A DNA stretch of 64,000 nt. Origin: Vibrio sp. JPW-9-11-11 (lineage in GTDB: Bacteria > Pseudomonadota > Gammaproteobacteria > Enterobacterales > Vibrionaceae). The stretch spans positions 434,001 through 498,000 of the forward strand of contig NZ_SZQJ01000004.1 of NCBI RefSeq assembly GCF_013369335.1, given 5' to 3'. Below the pieces are notes generated by a model that searched no databases, was not told the origin of the DNA, and saw only the letters and a program-made list of their open reading frames with translations. A program made the position numbers and the translations under genes. Shown here one piece after another: positions 26,910-35,728 of the stretch. Position 1 is the first letter of the stretch, and each line of letters begins with the position of its first letter.

Positions 26910-27296
26910 ATTCGGCGAGTTTTTCTCAATATGGTTGGTGTGCTCAGTCTAGCTTTAGGCATTCTGGGCATTTTTCTGCCTCTTCTCCCCACCACTCCTT
27001 TTGTCATTTTAGCCAGTGCATGCTTCATGCGCAGCAGTCCGACATTTCATTTCTGGCTTCATCAACATCGGGTCTTTGGGCCAATGCTTGATAATTGGCA
27101 CCAACACCGCGCCGTGACACGCAAAGTGAAAACCCGTGGCGCACTCTGTATGTTATTCAGTTTTGCCTTTTCTATTTGGGTGGTGCCTCATGACTGGTTA
27201 AAGATTATGCTAGCTGTAATGTTAGTGATCATGCTGATCTGGTTTATTCGTTTACCTGTGATTGAGTACCTTGCCGATAGCGAAGAAAATCACTAA
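26910..27296 (+). CDS. DUF454 (YbaN-like) inner-membrane protein with apparent non-AUG start
   Basis: DUF454 protein of about 128 residues. Core motif GILGIFLPLLPTTPFVILASACFMRSS, then a histidine-rich helix (FHFWLHQHRVFGPML) and two membrane helices at the C-terminus. The first ATG (26931) starts inside the first membrane helix. Homology with E. coli YbaN (MQRIILIIIGWL) places the true start seven codons earlier, at ATT 26910. No ATG, GTG or TTG exists in frame after the stop at 26892-26894, but ATC 26904, ATC 26907 and ATT 26910 follow an AGGAG site (26893-26897). Function of the family is unknown. Confidence 0.7.
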   Translation: MRRVFLNMVGVLSLALGILGIFLPLLPTTPFVILASACFMRSSPTFHFWLHQHRVFGPMLDNWHQHRAVTRKVKTRGALCMLFSFAFSIWVVPHDWLKIMLAVMLVIMLIWFIRLPVIEYLADSEENH

Positions 27297-27312
27297 GATT
27301 GCTGGGAAGTGT

Positions 27313-27343
27313 GCCCGCTTTTATAGTGGGCGTTTGTTTTTTA
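27313..27343 (+). terminator. Terminator after the DUF454 gene
   Basis: Stem GCCCGC / GTGGGC (one G-U pair) with a 7-base loop and TTTGTTTTTT, about 17 bases after the stop. Confidence 0.75.
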
Positions 27344-27451
27344 GGCACAGCAAACCTGGGTATCCGTAGCGATTGACTGCCGCAGGTAAGGTTGTGCTGG
27401 TACTATGCTAACCCTCTCTTGTGTTGAGTTGGCTTATTGAAGTAAAGAATT

Positions 27452-27997
27452 ATGACCACTGAAACTATTGCACAGATCAAATCTAGCATCAAAAGCATTC
27501 CAGACTACCCAAAACCAGGCATTCTATTTCGTGATGTCACCAGTTTGATGGAAGATGCTCAAGCTTACCAAGCGACTATCCAACTTTTGGTAGACCGATA
27601 CAAAGCGATGGGCTTTACCAAAATTGTCGGTACTGAAGCGCGAGGTTTCCTATTTGGTGCGCCTTTAGCATTAGAGCTTGGAGTTGGATTTGTTCCAGTA
27701 CGCAAACCTGGTAAGTTGCCGCGCCAGACCGTCGCTCAGTCGTACGAGCTTGAGTATGGTACTGATACGTTGGAGATCCATGTCGATGCAATCAGCGAAG
27801 GCGATAAAGTGTTGGTTGTGGATGATTTGCTCGCGACAGGTGGCACGATTGAAGCGACCACTAAGCTGATTCGTCAACTAGGCGGTGTCGTCGAGCACGC
27901 AGCATTTGTGATTAACCTTCCTGAAATCGGTGGTGACAAGCGTCTTGAGGGCTTGGGGCTCAACGTTTACAGCATTTGTGAGTTTGAAGGTCACTAA
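27452..27997 (+). CDS. apt: Apt, adenine phosphoribosyltransferase
   Basis: Enzyme of 181 residues that makes AMP from adenine and PRPP in purine salvage. The PRPP-binding motif [13 protein letters not shown] (about 121-133) is intact. N-terminal [20 protein letters not shown] is the typical Apt start, and [16 protein letters not shown] the adenine-binding region. It stands 30 bases before dnaX, an order common in gammaproteobacteria (apt-dnaX-ybaB-recR). Confidence 0.97.
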   Translation: MTTETIAQIKSSIKSIPDYPKPGILFRDVTSLMEDAQAYQATIQLLVDRYKAMGFTKIVGTEARGFLFGAPLALELGVGFVPVRKPGKLPRQTVAQSYELEYGTDTLEIHVDAISEGDKVLVVDDLLATGGTIEATTKLIRQLGGVVEHAAFVINLPEIGGDKRLEGLGLNVYSICEFEGH

Positions 27998-28026
27998 TCG
28001 GCTAGGTTATTTATGGGTACAGTTTC

Positions 28027-30084
28027 ATGAGTTATCTTGCTTTAGCACGTAAATGGCGACCAACCAAATTTGATGAAGTGGTGGGTCAATCACATGTATT
28101 GACCGCGCTTGAAAATGCGCTCGCACAAAATCGCCTTCACCATGCTTACTTGTTTAGCGGAACCCGAGGGGTAGGGAAAACAACCATAGGGCGACTATTC
28201 GCCAAGGGGCTAAACTGTGAAACGGGCATTACTGCGACCCCTTGTGGTGTATGCGATACCTGTCAAGAAATCGATCAAGGACGCTTTGTTGATCTGCTTG
28301 AAATCGATGCCGCATCGCGGACTAAGGTCGAAGATACCCGTGAGTTACTTGATAACGTTCAATACAAACCAGCGCGTGGACGCTTTAAGGTTTACTTGAT
28401 CGACGAAGTACACATGCTCTCGCGTCATAGCTTCAACGCGTTATTGAAAACGCTCGAAGAGCCGCCTGAGTATGTGAAGTTTTTGCTCGCAACCACCGAT
28501 CCCCAGAAACTACCTGTGACGATTTTGTCTCGTTGTTTGCAGTTTCACCTCAAACCCATCAGTGTCGATACGATTCACGAACAACTGGATCATATCCTCG
28601 CAAAAGAGCAGGTTGACTCAGAGACGCGCGCACTTGGGATGATTGCCCATGCGGCCGATGGTAGTATGCGCGACGCGCTTAGTTTGACCGATCAAGCCAT
28701 TGCGCTCGGGAATGGACACGTATTGGCTGACAGTGTGACCCATATGTTAGGCACATTGGATACCGACCAAGCGCTACATTTGTTGGAGTCAATCAGTTCT
28801 AAACAGCCTCAAACGGCGATGGCTAGCATCGCTGCGTTAGCGAACAATGGCGTCGAGTGGGATGGGTTACTGCAGCAGCTTGCTAGCCAGTTACATCGTA
28901 TCGCGATGTATCAAGCGTTGCCTGCCACGCTCGACACCGCGCAGCCCGACGCAGAAAAAATAGAGCTGTTAAGCCGCGCTCTATCGCCACAAGATGTCCA
29001 GCTTTATTACCAAATTGCACTCAAAGGTCGTCAAGATTTGCCTTTGGCGCCTTCAGAGCGAGTCGGACTAGAGATGGTCGTATTGCGAATGTTGGCGTTT
29101 CGCCCTGAGCAACCGCAAGCTAACCTGATTTCGACTCATCCAAAGGCACAGCCGACTTCTGCGCCTGCTGCTGAGAATGCGGTGCAAAAAACGCCTCAAC
29201 CCGAGTCCACAGAGATGCCGCAGCAGCCTAGCTATAATAGGCCTGATGACATGCCTGAGCCTCCGCCCTACGAAGGGCCAGAGTATCAGTCGGCGCCTCC
29301 GAGCGAGTCGTACCCGTCGTCACCGATGGCCCAACCAGAACCAACACCTCAGGCCAGCGATGTTCGTGTGAGCTCCTCCCTAGGTGGTTTGCGCCATCAA
29401 CTACGTTCTCAGCGTAAAGGCTTAAACCCGACTCAGGGCAACTCGCCAAAAAAGGCTAGTGCGGCACCTGCAAAAAATGAATCTGTTCTTGAGCGTGTGG
29501 CGCAAAAACACCCAGGATCGGCGCAGGTGTCGTCTCTATCTCCAGTTTCACAAACGGCTGCGGCCCCAGAGAAAGATGAACCGTATCAGTGGAAGCCGAC
29601 TCAACCCGTCGTCGAAAAGCCGATATCGCAACTCACGCCTTCGATATTAAAAAAGGCGCTAGAGCATGAGAAAACGCCAGAAATGGCGCAAAAACTGATT
29701 GATGAGAGTTTAAAGCTCGATGAGTGGGCGCAACTGATTAGCCAACTTAATACCGCCAAGCTCACGGAGCAATTGGCACTCAACTCTAGCTTTCAACGCA
29801 ATGGCAATACCATCGCGCTGACACTGCGACCATCACAAGCGCACTTAAATACAGATAAAGCGCAGAGCGAGCTTTTGCAGGAGCTGAACAGAGTATTAGA
29901 GGATGAGTGTTATCTGAGTGTGGAAGTGGGTGAAGCGGGAGAGACGCCACTCGAGCTAAGAGACAGACTATACCAAGGGCGATTAGAGCAGGCGTTTACC
30001 AGCTTGGAATCTGACCCTCATGTGCAGTTTATTGAGCGACGCTTTGCCGCGCAGCTCGATAAAGAGAGCATTCGACCGATTTAA
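28027..30084 (+). CDS. dnaX: DnaX, DNA polymerase III tau subunit (gamma by frameshift)
   Basis: Clamp-loader ATPase of 685 residues. Walker A FSGTRGVGKTT (about 43-53), zinc module with Cys in CETGITATPCGVCDTC (about 64-79), Walker B LIDEVHMLS (near 125) and sensor I (LATTDPQKLP). The N-terminal 370 residues are well conserved; the region 370-530 is Pro/Ser/Gln-rich; the last 150 residues form the tau-specific DnaB- and polymerase-binding part. An A-AAA-AAG slippery site at codons 474-476 should give a gamma form of about 477 residues. It heads the dnaX-ybaB-recR group. Confidence 0.97.
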   Translation: MSYLALARKWRPTKFDEVVGQSHVLTALENALAQNRLHHAYLFSGTRGVGKTTIGRLFAKGLNCETGITATPCGVCDTCQEIDQGRFVDLLEIDAASRTKVEDTRELLDNVQYKPARGRFKVYLIDEVHMLSRHSFNALLKTLEEPPEYVKFLLATTDPQKLPVTILSRCLQFHLKPISVDTIHEQLDHILAKEQVDSETRALGMIAHAADGSMRDALSLTDQAIALGNGHVLADSVTHMLGTLDTDQALHLLESISSKQPQTAMASIAALANNGVEWDGLLQQLASQLHRIAMYQALPATLDTAQPDAEKIELLSRALSPQDVQLYYQIALKGRQDLPLAPSERVGLEMVVLRMLAFRPEQPQANLISTHPKAQPTSAPAAENAVQKTPQPESTEMPQQPSYNRPDDMPEPPPYEGPEYQSAPPSESYPSSPMAQPEPTPQASDVRVSSSLGGLRHQLRSQRKGLNPTQGNSPKKASAAPAKNESVLERVAQKHPGSAQVSSLSPVSQTAAAPEKDEPYQWKPTQPVVEKPISQLTPSILKKALEHEKTPEMAQKLIDESLKLDEWAQLISQLNTAKLTEQLALNSSFQRNGNTIALTLRPSQAHLNTDKAQSELLQELNRVLEDECYLSVEVGEAGETPLELRDRLYQGRLEQAFTSLESDPHVQFIERRFAAQLDKESIRPI
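29435..29459 (+). promoter_or_regulatory. Programmed -1 frameshift site in dnaX
   Basis: Slippery heptamer A AAA AAG at 29448-29454, in the same phase as E. coli dnaX. After a -1 slip the ribosome reads GGC then stop TAG (29457-29459), so gamma ends with one extra Gly. An AGGG sequence (29435-29438) nine bases upstream matches the Shine-Dalgarno-like stimulator of E. coli. A strong downstream stem-loop is not obvious. Confidence 0.7.
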
Positions 30085-30159
30085 CCTTATTGGGGTTGAA
30101 CTTAACGGGTTTGACCCCATCTAAATAACGAAACAAGCGAAATAACCAGAGAGATAAAC

Positions 30160-30489
30160 ATGTTTGGTAAAGGCGGTATGGGCAACTTAATGAAGCAAGC
30201 CCAGCAGATGCAAGATCGTATGCAAAAGCTTCAAGAAGAAATCGCAAATATGGAAGTCACCGGCGAGTCTGGTGCAGGCCTTGTGAAAGTGACGATCACA
30301 GGTAGTCATAGTGTGCGCCGCGTTGAAATCGACGAGAGCTTGATGGAAGACGACAAAGAGATGCTAGAAGACTTGATCGCAGCCGCGTTTAATGATGCTG
30401 CGCGTCGTGTCGAGGAAACTCAAAAAGAGAAAATGGCGGGCGTAACCGGTGGCATGCAACTACCGCCAGGCATGAAGATGCCGTTTTAA
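30160..30489 (+). CDS. YbaB/EbfC nucleoid-associated protein
   Basis: Protein of 109 residues: [33 protein letters not shown] and a C-terminal [13 protein letters not shown], the standard YbaB/EbfC ends. It is a dimeric DNA-binding protein encoded between dnaX and recR throughout proteobacteria. It probably affects nucleoid structure; its exact role is not settled. It lies 15 bases before recR. Confidence 0.96.
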   Translation: MFGKGGMGNLMKQAQQMQDRMQKLQEEIANMEVTGESGAGLVKVTITGSHSVRRVEIDESLMEDDKEMLEDLIAAAFNDAARRVEETQKEKMAGVTGGMQLPPGMKMPF

Positions 30490-30503
30490 TTGAGTAATCA
30501 TTA

Positions 30504-31103
30504 ATGCGCACCAGTCACATGCTGGAGCAATTGATGGAGGCCTTACGTTGTCTACCTGGGGTGGGTCCTAAGTCGGCACAACGTATGGCCTTTCATTTGT
30601 TACAGCGAGATAGAAAAGGCGGTCTTCAGTTAGCTGACGCTCTTAGTCAAGCGATGACAGAAATTGGTCATTGTAATGAGTGTCGTACCTTTACTGAAGA
30701 AGAGACATGCCACATTTGTACCAATCCAAAGCGGCAAGAAAATGGTCAAATATGCGTGGTAGAAAGCCCTGCGGATATCGCGGCTGTCGAAGCGACGGGG
30801 CAATACTCTGGTCGCTATTTTGTGTTGATGGGGCACTTGTCGCCCCTCGATGGCATAGGACCAAGTGATATTGGTTTGGACGTGTTAGATTATCGCTTAC
30901 GTCATGGTGATATTAGTGAAGTGATCTTGGCAACGAACCCGACCGTTGAGGGCGAAGCTACGGCCCATTATATTGCCGAGCTTTGCCGAGAGCATCAGGT
31001 TCAAGCCAGTCGTATTGCTCATGGTGTACCGGTCGGAGGGGAGTTGGAGTTGGTCGATGGCACAACGCTATCTCATTCGCTGTTAGGTCGACAAAAACTT
31101 TAG
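30504..31103 (+). CDS. recR: RecR, recombination mediator
   Basis: Protein of 199 residues of the RecFOR pathway. N-terminal helix-hairpin-helix ([20 protein letters not shown]), a C4 zinc finger ([16 protein letters not shown], about 57-72) and a Toprim domain ([17 protein letters not shown]; later [15 protein letters not shown]). It loads RecA onto gapped DNA with RecO. Last gene of the dnaX-ybaB-recR operon, followed by a strong terminator. Confidence 0.97.
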   Translation: MRTSHMLEQLMEALRCLPGVGPKSAQRMAFHLLQRDRKGGLQLADALSQAMTEIGHCNECRTFTEEETCHICTNPKRQENGQICVVESPADIAAVEATGQYSGRYFVLMGHLSPLDGIGPSDIGLDVLDYRLRHGDISEVILATNPTVEGEATAHYIAELCREHQVQASRIAHGVPVGGELELVDGTTLSHSLLGRQKL

Positions 31104-31124
31104 CAATAAAGCAACAGTATAGTT

Positions 31125-31156
31125 AAAGGCGATGCCACTCGGCATCGCCTTTTTTA
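31125..31156. terminator. Bidirectional terminator between recR and the minus-strand lipoprotein gene
   Basis: Stem AAAGGCGATGCC / GGCATCGCCTTT with ACTC loop and a T run. It separates two convergent operons. Confidence 0.93.
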
Positions 31157-32224
31157 TTAGCGCAAAACTAAACCGGATACTAGAGGTAAACTCGGTACAA
31201 ATTCAAACGTATCGCCACCTAAATTAATTGTTTCAATGAACTGGGCGAATTGCCGTGAGGACTGGCTATGTTCGGCTCCTATGACCTTAAACTGAACATC
31301 ACTTAGCGCGTTGTTTTCTGCTACTAGTACACAATCAGATTCTAAGGCAGAGCCGGCAAGACAAAGGCGGATGCGGCGCGGGGTCAGCTTGGTCAATAAG
31401 GAGAGAAACGCTTGGTCGTCAAAGGCACCGCTTTGACTAAAATCCAGTTGGATCTCTTGACTCGATGACAGATGCTTTAGCGCTGTGGCAAGCTTTAATG
31501 ACAGTTCCTGACTGGTTAAGGTATTGAGCCTGTTGAAGTGAATCGTACCGATACCGTTGCTTTGGGACCATACGACTGAATCCGAGTTTGACTCTGTATT
31601 CGCCACATCGATGGATAAGCTGTCTAGCTCAAGTTGATCATTATTCAGTTCGCTTAGCATGCTTAAAACGAGATCTTGCCACTGTTCATCTGATGTTATT
31701 TGATCGGCCTTTAGTAAATATGGTTGATATAGGGCTTGCCACTCGTCCTCTATCAAAGGGTACCGGGCTGGGTCATTTGCTACGGTGTTCCACATCAAGT
31801 TGTAGTCATCATTGTACGATAAACTGCTACGGGCAACCGCCACTTCTGCGCTTTGTGTCAACACAATATTGACGCTATCGGTATTGGTTCTCCCTCCACT
31901 GTCTTTAACATACAGTTTAAACACGTAACTGCCGGTAGACGTTGGGTTGAGTATCGTTGCGGTAAGTGTGTCAGCGTTAAGAATGGTAAGCGCTGTTGGA
32001 CCCGCTGTCTGCGTCCACTTGGTTTCTTTAATTGAGTAGACATTCTTAGGGTATGTTTTTGCCGAGCCCGTTAAGGTGATTTTATTTTGAGGTAAGGTAT
32101 AGACTTTGTCGCTACCTGCATTCACGGTTGGCTTGGTGTACTTTTCAGCATCGCCGATATCATCATCGCATCCAGAAATAGCGATGACCGCGACCAGTAT
32201 CAGAGTTTGAATAAACGTCGACAT
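31157..32224 (-). CDS. Lipoprotein with PKD/Ig-like domain and degenerate S41-peptidase-like region
   Basis: Protein of 355 residues. Signal peptide with lipobox AISGC (Cys near 19). Residues about 33-125 resemble a PKD/REJ-type beta-sandwich (VNAGSDKVYTLPQNKITLTGSA, then KWTQTAGPTAL and GSYVFKLYVKDSGG). Residues about 150-200 (EDEWQALYQPYLLKADQIT, VLSMLSELNNDQLELD) resemble the helical N-terminus of S41 proteases, and GIGTIHFNRLN onward resembles their core, but the catalytic Ser/Lys are not apparent. It may be a non-catalytic S41 relative; this is a weak inference from pattern. AGGAA ribosome site. It is the last gene of the RstAB-like cassette. Confidence 0.6.
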   Translation of the reverse strand: MSTFIQTLILVAVIAISGCDDDIGDAEKYTKPTVNAGSDKVYTLPQNKITLTGSAKTYPKNVYSIKETKWTQTAGPTALTILNADTLTATILNPTSTGSYVFKLYVKDSGGRTNTDSVNIVLTQSAEVAVARSSLSYNDDYNLMWNTVANDPARYPLIEDEWQALYQPYLLKADQITSDEQWQDLVLSMLSELNNDQLELDSLSIDVANTESNSDSVVWSQSNGIGTIHFNRLNTLTSQELSLKLATALKHLSSSQEIQLDFSQSGAFDDQAFLSLLTKLTPRRIRLCLAGSALESDCVLVAENNALSDVQFKVIGAEHSQSSRQFAQFIETINLGGDTFEFVPSLPLVSGLVLR

Positions 32225-32242
32225 ACAGATTCCTCGCTTAGA

Positions 32243-33244
32243 TTAGAAGTGGTAGCTCATGCCAGTGGAGAGAAATAAGTTCTCGCTGCTATAGAAGTTG
32301 ATATCCGAGTCTTTGGTTTGATACCCCGCCATAACATTCAGGTCGGTGTTGGGCAGATTCAATGGGCTGTGGTAGCTGTAAACAGAAAAGAGCCCCACGC
32401 TTCGATAGTCTTGTTTTCGGTCAAATTGAGGGTTCTCGCGATCAAACTCTGCTCGACTGCCCCGCAACGTGGTAGTGAAAGAGTGTCGAGTGAGATGAAT
32501 AACAACGGCAATTTGGCCACTGATTTCAGCAAAAGAGTGAGCATCACCTGTGGCGTTTCTTTGCGTGTAATACATACCTGGTGAAAAAGTTACTGTTTGG
32601 CCAAAGGGAAGCGCGAGATCGGCGCCAAAGCGGTGATAGTCGCTATCACGCAAAAGCTGCGAACGTTGAGGCTGCGACAGGGGCTGCGATAAGCCAATGT
32701 CGTCTTTATCCACTTCGCTTTTCGCATAGGCGTACTTTAATGAAACAGATAAAGGGCCAAACAGATCCCAAGCGAATCGGACACCGGATACGCTTTGATC
32801 GCTAGCGCTTCTCGACACCCCCGTTAAGTAGGGATCGCGCCAAACTTCATCTTGGCCGGGTACACTGCCAAACAGAGCGCCGGTAATCGCACTGTTTCGG
32901 CCGAGCTTTTGACTCATGCCAAGTTCTGCTTGAAAGTTGGCTTCAGTGACTTGGTCTTCACTGTTACCCAAAAAGATCACGGTGTCACCAAAGCTGTACT
33001 GAAGTCTTCCAAGTAGCATCGGGGAGGCTTGATTAATCGTTTTTCCTTTATTGTTTAAGTTTGCTGTGATGGCATTGTCATCGTGGGTATTGTGTTGAGA
33101 TTGGCTTTGGCTGTAGGCGCCATTCAAACTGAGCACACCACTGAATCCAGGCGTGAACGGGTCAGTTTGGGCGTGCACGTTGAGGGAAAGCAGCGTAGTG
33201 ACGGACGCACCGAGCAGTGCGACGAAAGATAAACAGTTGTGCAT
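32243..33244 (-). CDS. DUF2860 outer-membrane beta-barrel protein
   Basis: Protein of 333 residues with a signal peptide (about 1-25, cleavage after VHA) and a beta-rich mature part ending in MSYHF with terminal Phe. Conserved DUF2860 features: FSGVLSLNGAYSQSQSQHNT near the start, the WRDPYLTGVSR segment, and the SDINFYSSENLFLSTGMSYHF end. DUF2860 proteins are found mainly in vibrios; the substrate is unknown. An AAGGAATTCAC ribosome site precedes the ATG. It lies 60 bases after the sensor kinase gene and 18 bases before the lipoprotein gene, so they are likely co-transcribed. Confidence 0.85.
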   Translation of the reverse strand: MHNCLSFVALLGASVTTLLSLNVHAQTDPFTPGFSGVLSLNGAYSQSQSQHNTHDDNAITANLNNKGKTINQASPMLLGRLQYSFGDTVIFLGNSEDQVTEANFQAELGMSQKLGRNSAITGALFGSVPGQDEVWRDPYLTGVSRSASDQSVSGVRFAWDLFGPLSVSLKYAYAKSEVDKDDIGLSQPLSQPQRSQLLRDSDYHRFGADLALPFGQTVTFSPGMYYTQRNATGDAHSFAEISGQIAVVIHLTRHSFTTTLRGSRAEFDRENPQFDRKQDYRSVGLFSVYSYHSPLNLPNTDLNVMAGYQTKDSDINFYSSENLFLSTGMSYHF

Positions 33245-33304
33245 GTGAATTCCTTTTTAGAGTGACGAGCTTGACTCACTCCAAACATACATTCACGCGA
33301 ACCA

Positions 33305-34954
33305 TTATTCGTTGGCAATATATGGACGAATTGTGTCCGATTTGGTCACAATGGCCGATGGGGTCTCCGGTGTGCCTCTCGCAGGCCAAGTCAGCGTAAA
33401 CTGTGCGCCGCCCAATGTAGAGCAAGAGACTATCGCACTGCCTTGATGCCACTGCATGACTTGGCGAACGATTGCCAAGCCTAGGCCATGACCTTTGTCG
33501 CTGCTCCGCTCTTGGTTGTCGAGCTGAGTAAAGGGCTCGAAGACTTTGTCATGTTCATGTACGGGAATTCCAGGTCCATCGTCTTCAATGAGGATTCGGT
33601 AAAAGTGCGACTCTTTAGCAAAAGAAATCATAATCTTGTGATTGGCGAAGCGACTTGCATTGGTCAATAGGTTCTTCACCGCGCGCATCAAGCCTGCTTT
33701 ATCAATAAACAGCTTATGATTGCGTAGGTCGGGTGAACAATAGAACCTGACTTCGAGCTCTGAATGTTCAAGGCAGAAATAGTCGACTTCTTTCGCCAAA
33801 TCATCAGCAAGGCAACATGATGAAAATTGAGTGATGTCCGCAATTCGGCTGTAGCGAGACAGTAAAAGATTTTGGTTTATCAAGTGGTCTAAGTCGTCGA
33901 TGCTGGATTGAATCGTATTGTGGTACTTGTTTTTTTGCACCTCTGATAGAGATTCATCTTCAAGCATTTCCAAGGCAAACCTCAGTCGATATAGCGGTGT
34001 ACGCAAGTCATGGGCAACAGCGTTGGTCAGCTCTCGTTGGCCAGCAATCAATCTCTCGATATTGTCTGCCATGGTGTTGAATGACGTGCTTAGTTGAGAC
34101 ACGACAGATAAACGCGATGCTTTAGCTCGTTTAGAAAGCACCCCTTTACCAAATTCGTTGGCAGTTTGCACCAATCGTTTGAGGTCACGCCACAAGGGAA
34201 ATACCCATAGCACTAAGGCGAGAGAAATGATCAAAAAGAACAGCCCGCCAATGGCGGAAGTCAGTTTCATTTGGGTTCGCTGCGACATGTCGTCTTGAAT
34301 GTGCAGCCAGATATTCTTTTCAACAGGGGCGAGAAGTTCGACCTGTCCATGTGAATTAAGGTAACTGACGATATCATCGGAAGCACCTTCTACGGCCTTA
34401 AGGCCACTGGGAGAAAGGTCACTGAGCGTTTTTAAGCTGATTTGAAACGGTATGCGGTTATTTTTTTCTGCTAAATCCTGTTGCCACTGTGCTTTGGGCA
34501 GAGCGCGCAGTTGTTCTGAAGCCAGATAGAGGGTGCCTCTGGCCTGATTTAGAACGGCGAGTTCGGTAGACTCGTTGAGGGCGAAATATATCAGATAGTC
34601 ACTTGAGCCGACACGCTTGAGAAGGGCCATAGGGTCGCCAAACAAAAAAGCAGTGTCATCACGCTCGATGGCCTCCATTATCTCGATATTGTCTTGATAG
34701 GTGTCTATCAGCTCTAACCTAAGCGGATAAGCAAAGTGTGCGGAATACGAACGGATAATGTCTTGCCATTGATTTTGTGGGGCCACGAGCAACTTGTCGG
34801 TCAGGATGTCGAAACTAACGGTGTAGATTTGCTTGTAAAACTGCTCAGAGATAGATTCATTTAAGCGCTGGATCGGGTTAAATGATGTGGGGAGAATCAA
34901 TAGGATAATTGGGGCGAAGACCGCTAACCAAAGAATAAAGAACGCCCGGATCAT
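33305..34954 (-). CDS. RstB-like sensor histidine kinase
   Basis: Kinase of 549 residues: membrane helix (about 3-23), a long periplasmic sensor domain (about 24-225), second helix (about 228-250), HAMP, then H box VAHDLRTPLYRLRFALEML with the phospho-acceptor His. The ATPase has N box NLLTNASRFANH, G1 EDDGPGIP and G2 GHGLGLAIV. The H box LTNAVAHDLRTPLYRLR is close to RstB of E. coli. It overlaps the regulator gene by 4 bases. The signal is unknown; E. coli RstB answers to low Mg and acid through PhoP. Followed by the outer-membrane protein gene. Confidence 0.9.
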   Translation of the reverse strand: MIRAFFILWLAVFAPIILLILPTSFNPIQRLNESISEQFYKQIYTVSFDILTDKLLVAPQNQWQDIIRSYSAHFAYPLRLELIDTYQDNIEIMEAIERDDTAFLFGDPMALLKRVGSSDYLIYFALNESTELAVLNQARGTLYLASEQLRALPKAQWQQDLAEKNNRIPFQISLKTLSDLSPSGLKAVEGASDDIVSYLNSHGQVELLAPVEKNIWLHIQDDMSQRTQMKLTSAIGGLFFLIISLALVLWVFPLWRDLKRLVQTANEFGKGVLSKRAKASRLSVVSQLSTSFNTMADNIERLIAGQRELTNAVAHDLRTPLYRLRFALEMLEDESLSEVQKNKYHNTIQSSIDDLDHLINQNLLLSRYSRIADITQFSSCCLADDLAKEVDYFCLEHSELEVRFYCSPDLRNHKLFIDKAGLMRAVKNLLTNASRFANHKIMISFAKESHFYRILIEDDGPGIPVHEHDKVFEPFTQLDNQERSSDKGHGLGLAIVRQVMQWHQGSAIVSCSTLGGAQFTLTWPARGTPETPSAIVTKSDTIRPYIANE

Positions 34955-35670
34955 CTCAATGTCTCCAGATCAGAAACACATAACTGATAGCCGATTCCTC
35001 GCACGGTTTTAATTAAGGTGGGCTCTTGAGGATCATCGCTAAGCGTCCGTCGTAAGCGAGAGATGCGCCTATCAATCGACCTGTCCAATCCATCATATTC
35101 AAACCCTCGGATTGATTGAGCAATCTCATCACGAGAAACCACTTGGCCAGCCCTCGTCGCCAGTAAGTGAAGGAGATCAAACTCGGAAGTGGTGAGTTTG
35201 ATCGCCTGATGGTTGACCATAACTGCGCGATGTTGGAGGTTTATAGTGAGACGACCGAGCTTCATTTCATGGTCGTTAGGCTCGCTCGATTGACGCTCTT
35301 GGCGACGGAGCAGCGCGCGAAGACGTGATAAAAGTAGCCGCGGTTTAATTTGTTTGACCACATAGTCATCCGCCCCAAGTTCAAGCCCCATCACTTGGTC
35401 AATGTCGTCATCGAGCGCGGTTTGCATCAAGATCATACCGCGATACTTTGATCGTATGGCGCGGCAAACGTCCATACCATTTTGGCCAGGTAACATGACG
35501 TCGAGAATAACCAAATCAGGTTGAGTAGAGAGAATGGTCTCAACGGCTGTGATGCCATCTGAGATAACGTCCACGCGAAACTCGTGGTTGTGCAGAAAGT
35601 CTCTAATTAAGTCAGCGAGCTCGAGGTCGTCTTCAACGAGTGTGATCGAATAAATGGTATCTGTAGCCAT
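34951..35670 (-). CDS. RstA-like OmpR-family response regulator
   Basis: Regulator of 239 residues: receiver domain with Asp57 in LVILDVMLPGQNG, switch Thr84 and Lys106 in DDYVVKQIKPRLLLSRLRALLRR, then a winged helix OmpR-type domain (recognition helix area YDGLDRSIDRRISRLRR). The sequence RGFEYDGLDRSIDRRISRL closely resembles RstA. ATG 35670 is preferred to the GTG at 35673. Three phased TGTGACG repeats lie 60-95 bases upstream, suggesting self-regulation. Confidence 0.92.
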   Translation of the reverse strand: MATDTIYSITLVEDDLELADLIRDFLHNHEFRVDVISDGITAVETILSTQPDLVILDVMLPGQNGMDVCRAIRSKYRGMILMQTALDDDIDQVMGLELGADDYVVKQIKPRLLLSRLRALLRRQERQSSEPNDHEMKLGRLTINLQHRAVMVNHQAIKLTTSEFDLLHLLATRAGQVVSRDEIAQSIRGFEYDGLDRSIDRRISRLRRTLSDDPQEPTLIKTVRGIGYQLCVSDLETLR

Positions 35671-35728
35671 CACTCAATAAACCGGAAATGAATAATAGCA
35701 AACTATAACTCACTCCTATCGATTGCAA

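Noticed and set aside
26843..27091. An 82-codon plus-strand frame overlapping the small protein and DUF454 genes
   Set aside because: Wrong frame relative to two supported genes, low-complexity Ser/His translation, no ribosome site.
30085..30125. Hairpin GGGGT / ACCCC between dnaX and ybaB considered as terminator
   Set aside because: Short stem with a long loop and no T run; dnaX, ybaB and recR are normally one operon.
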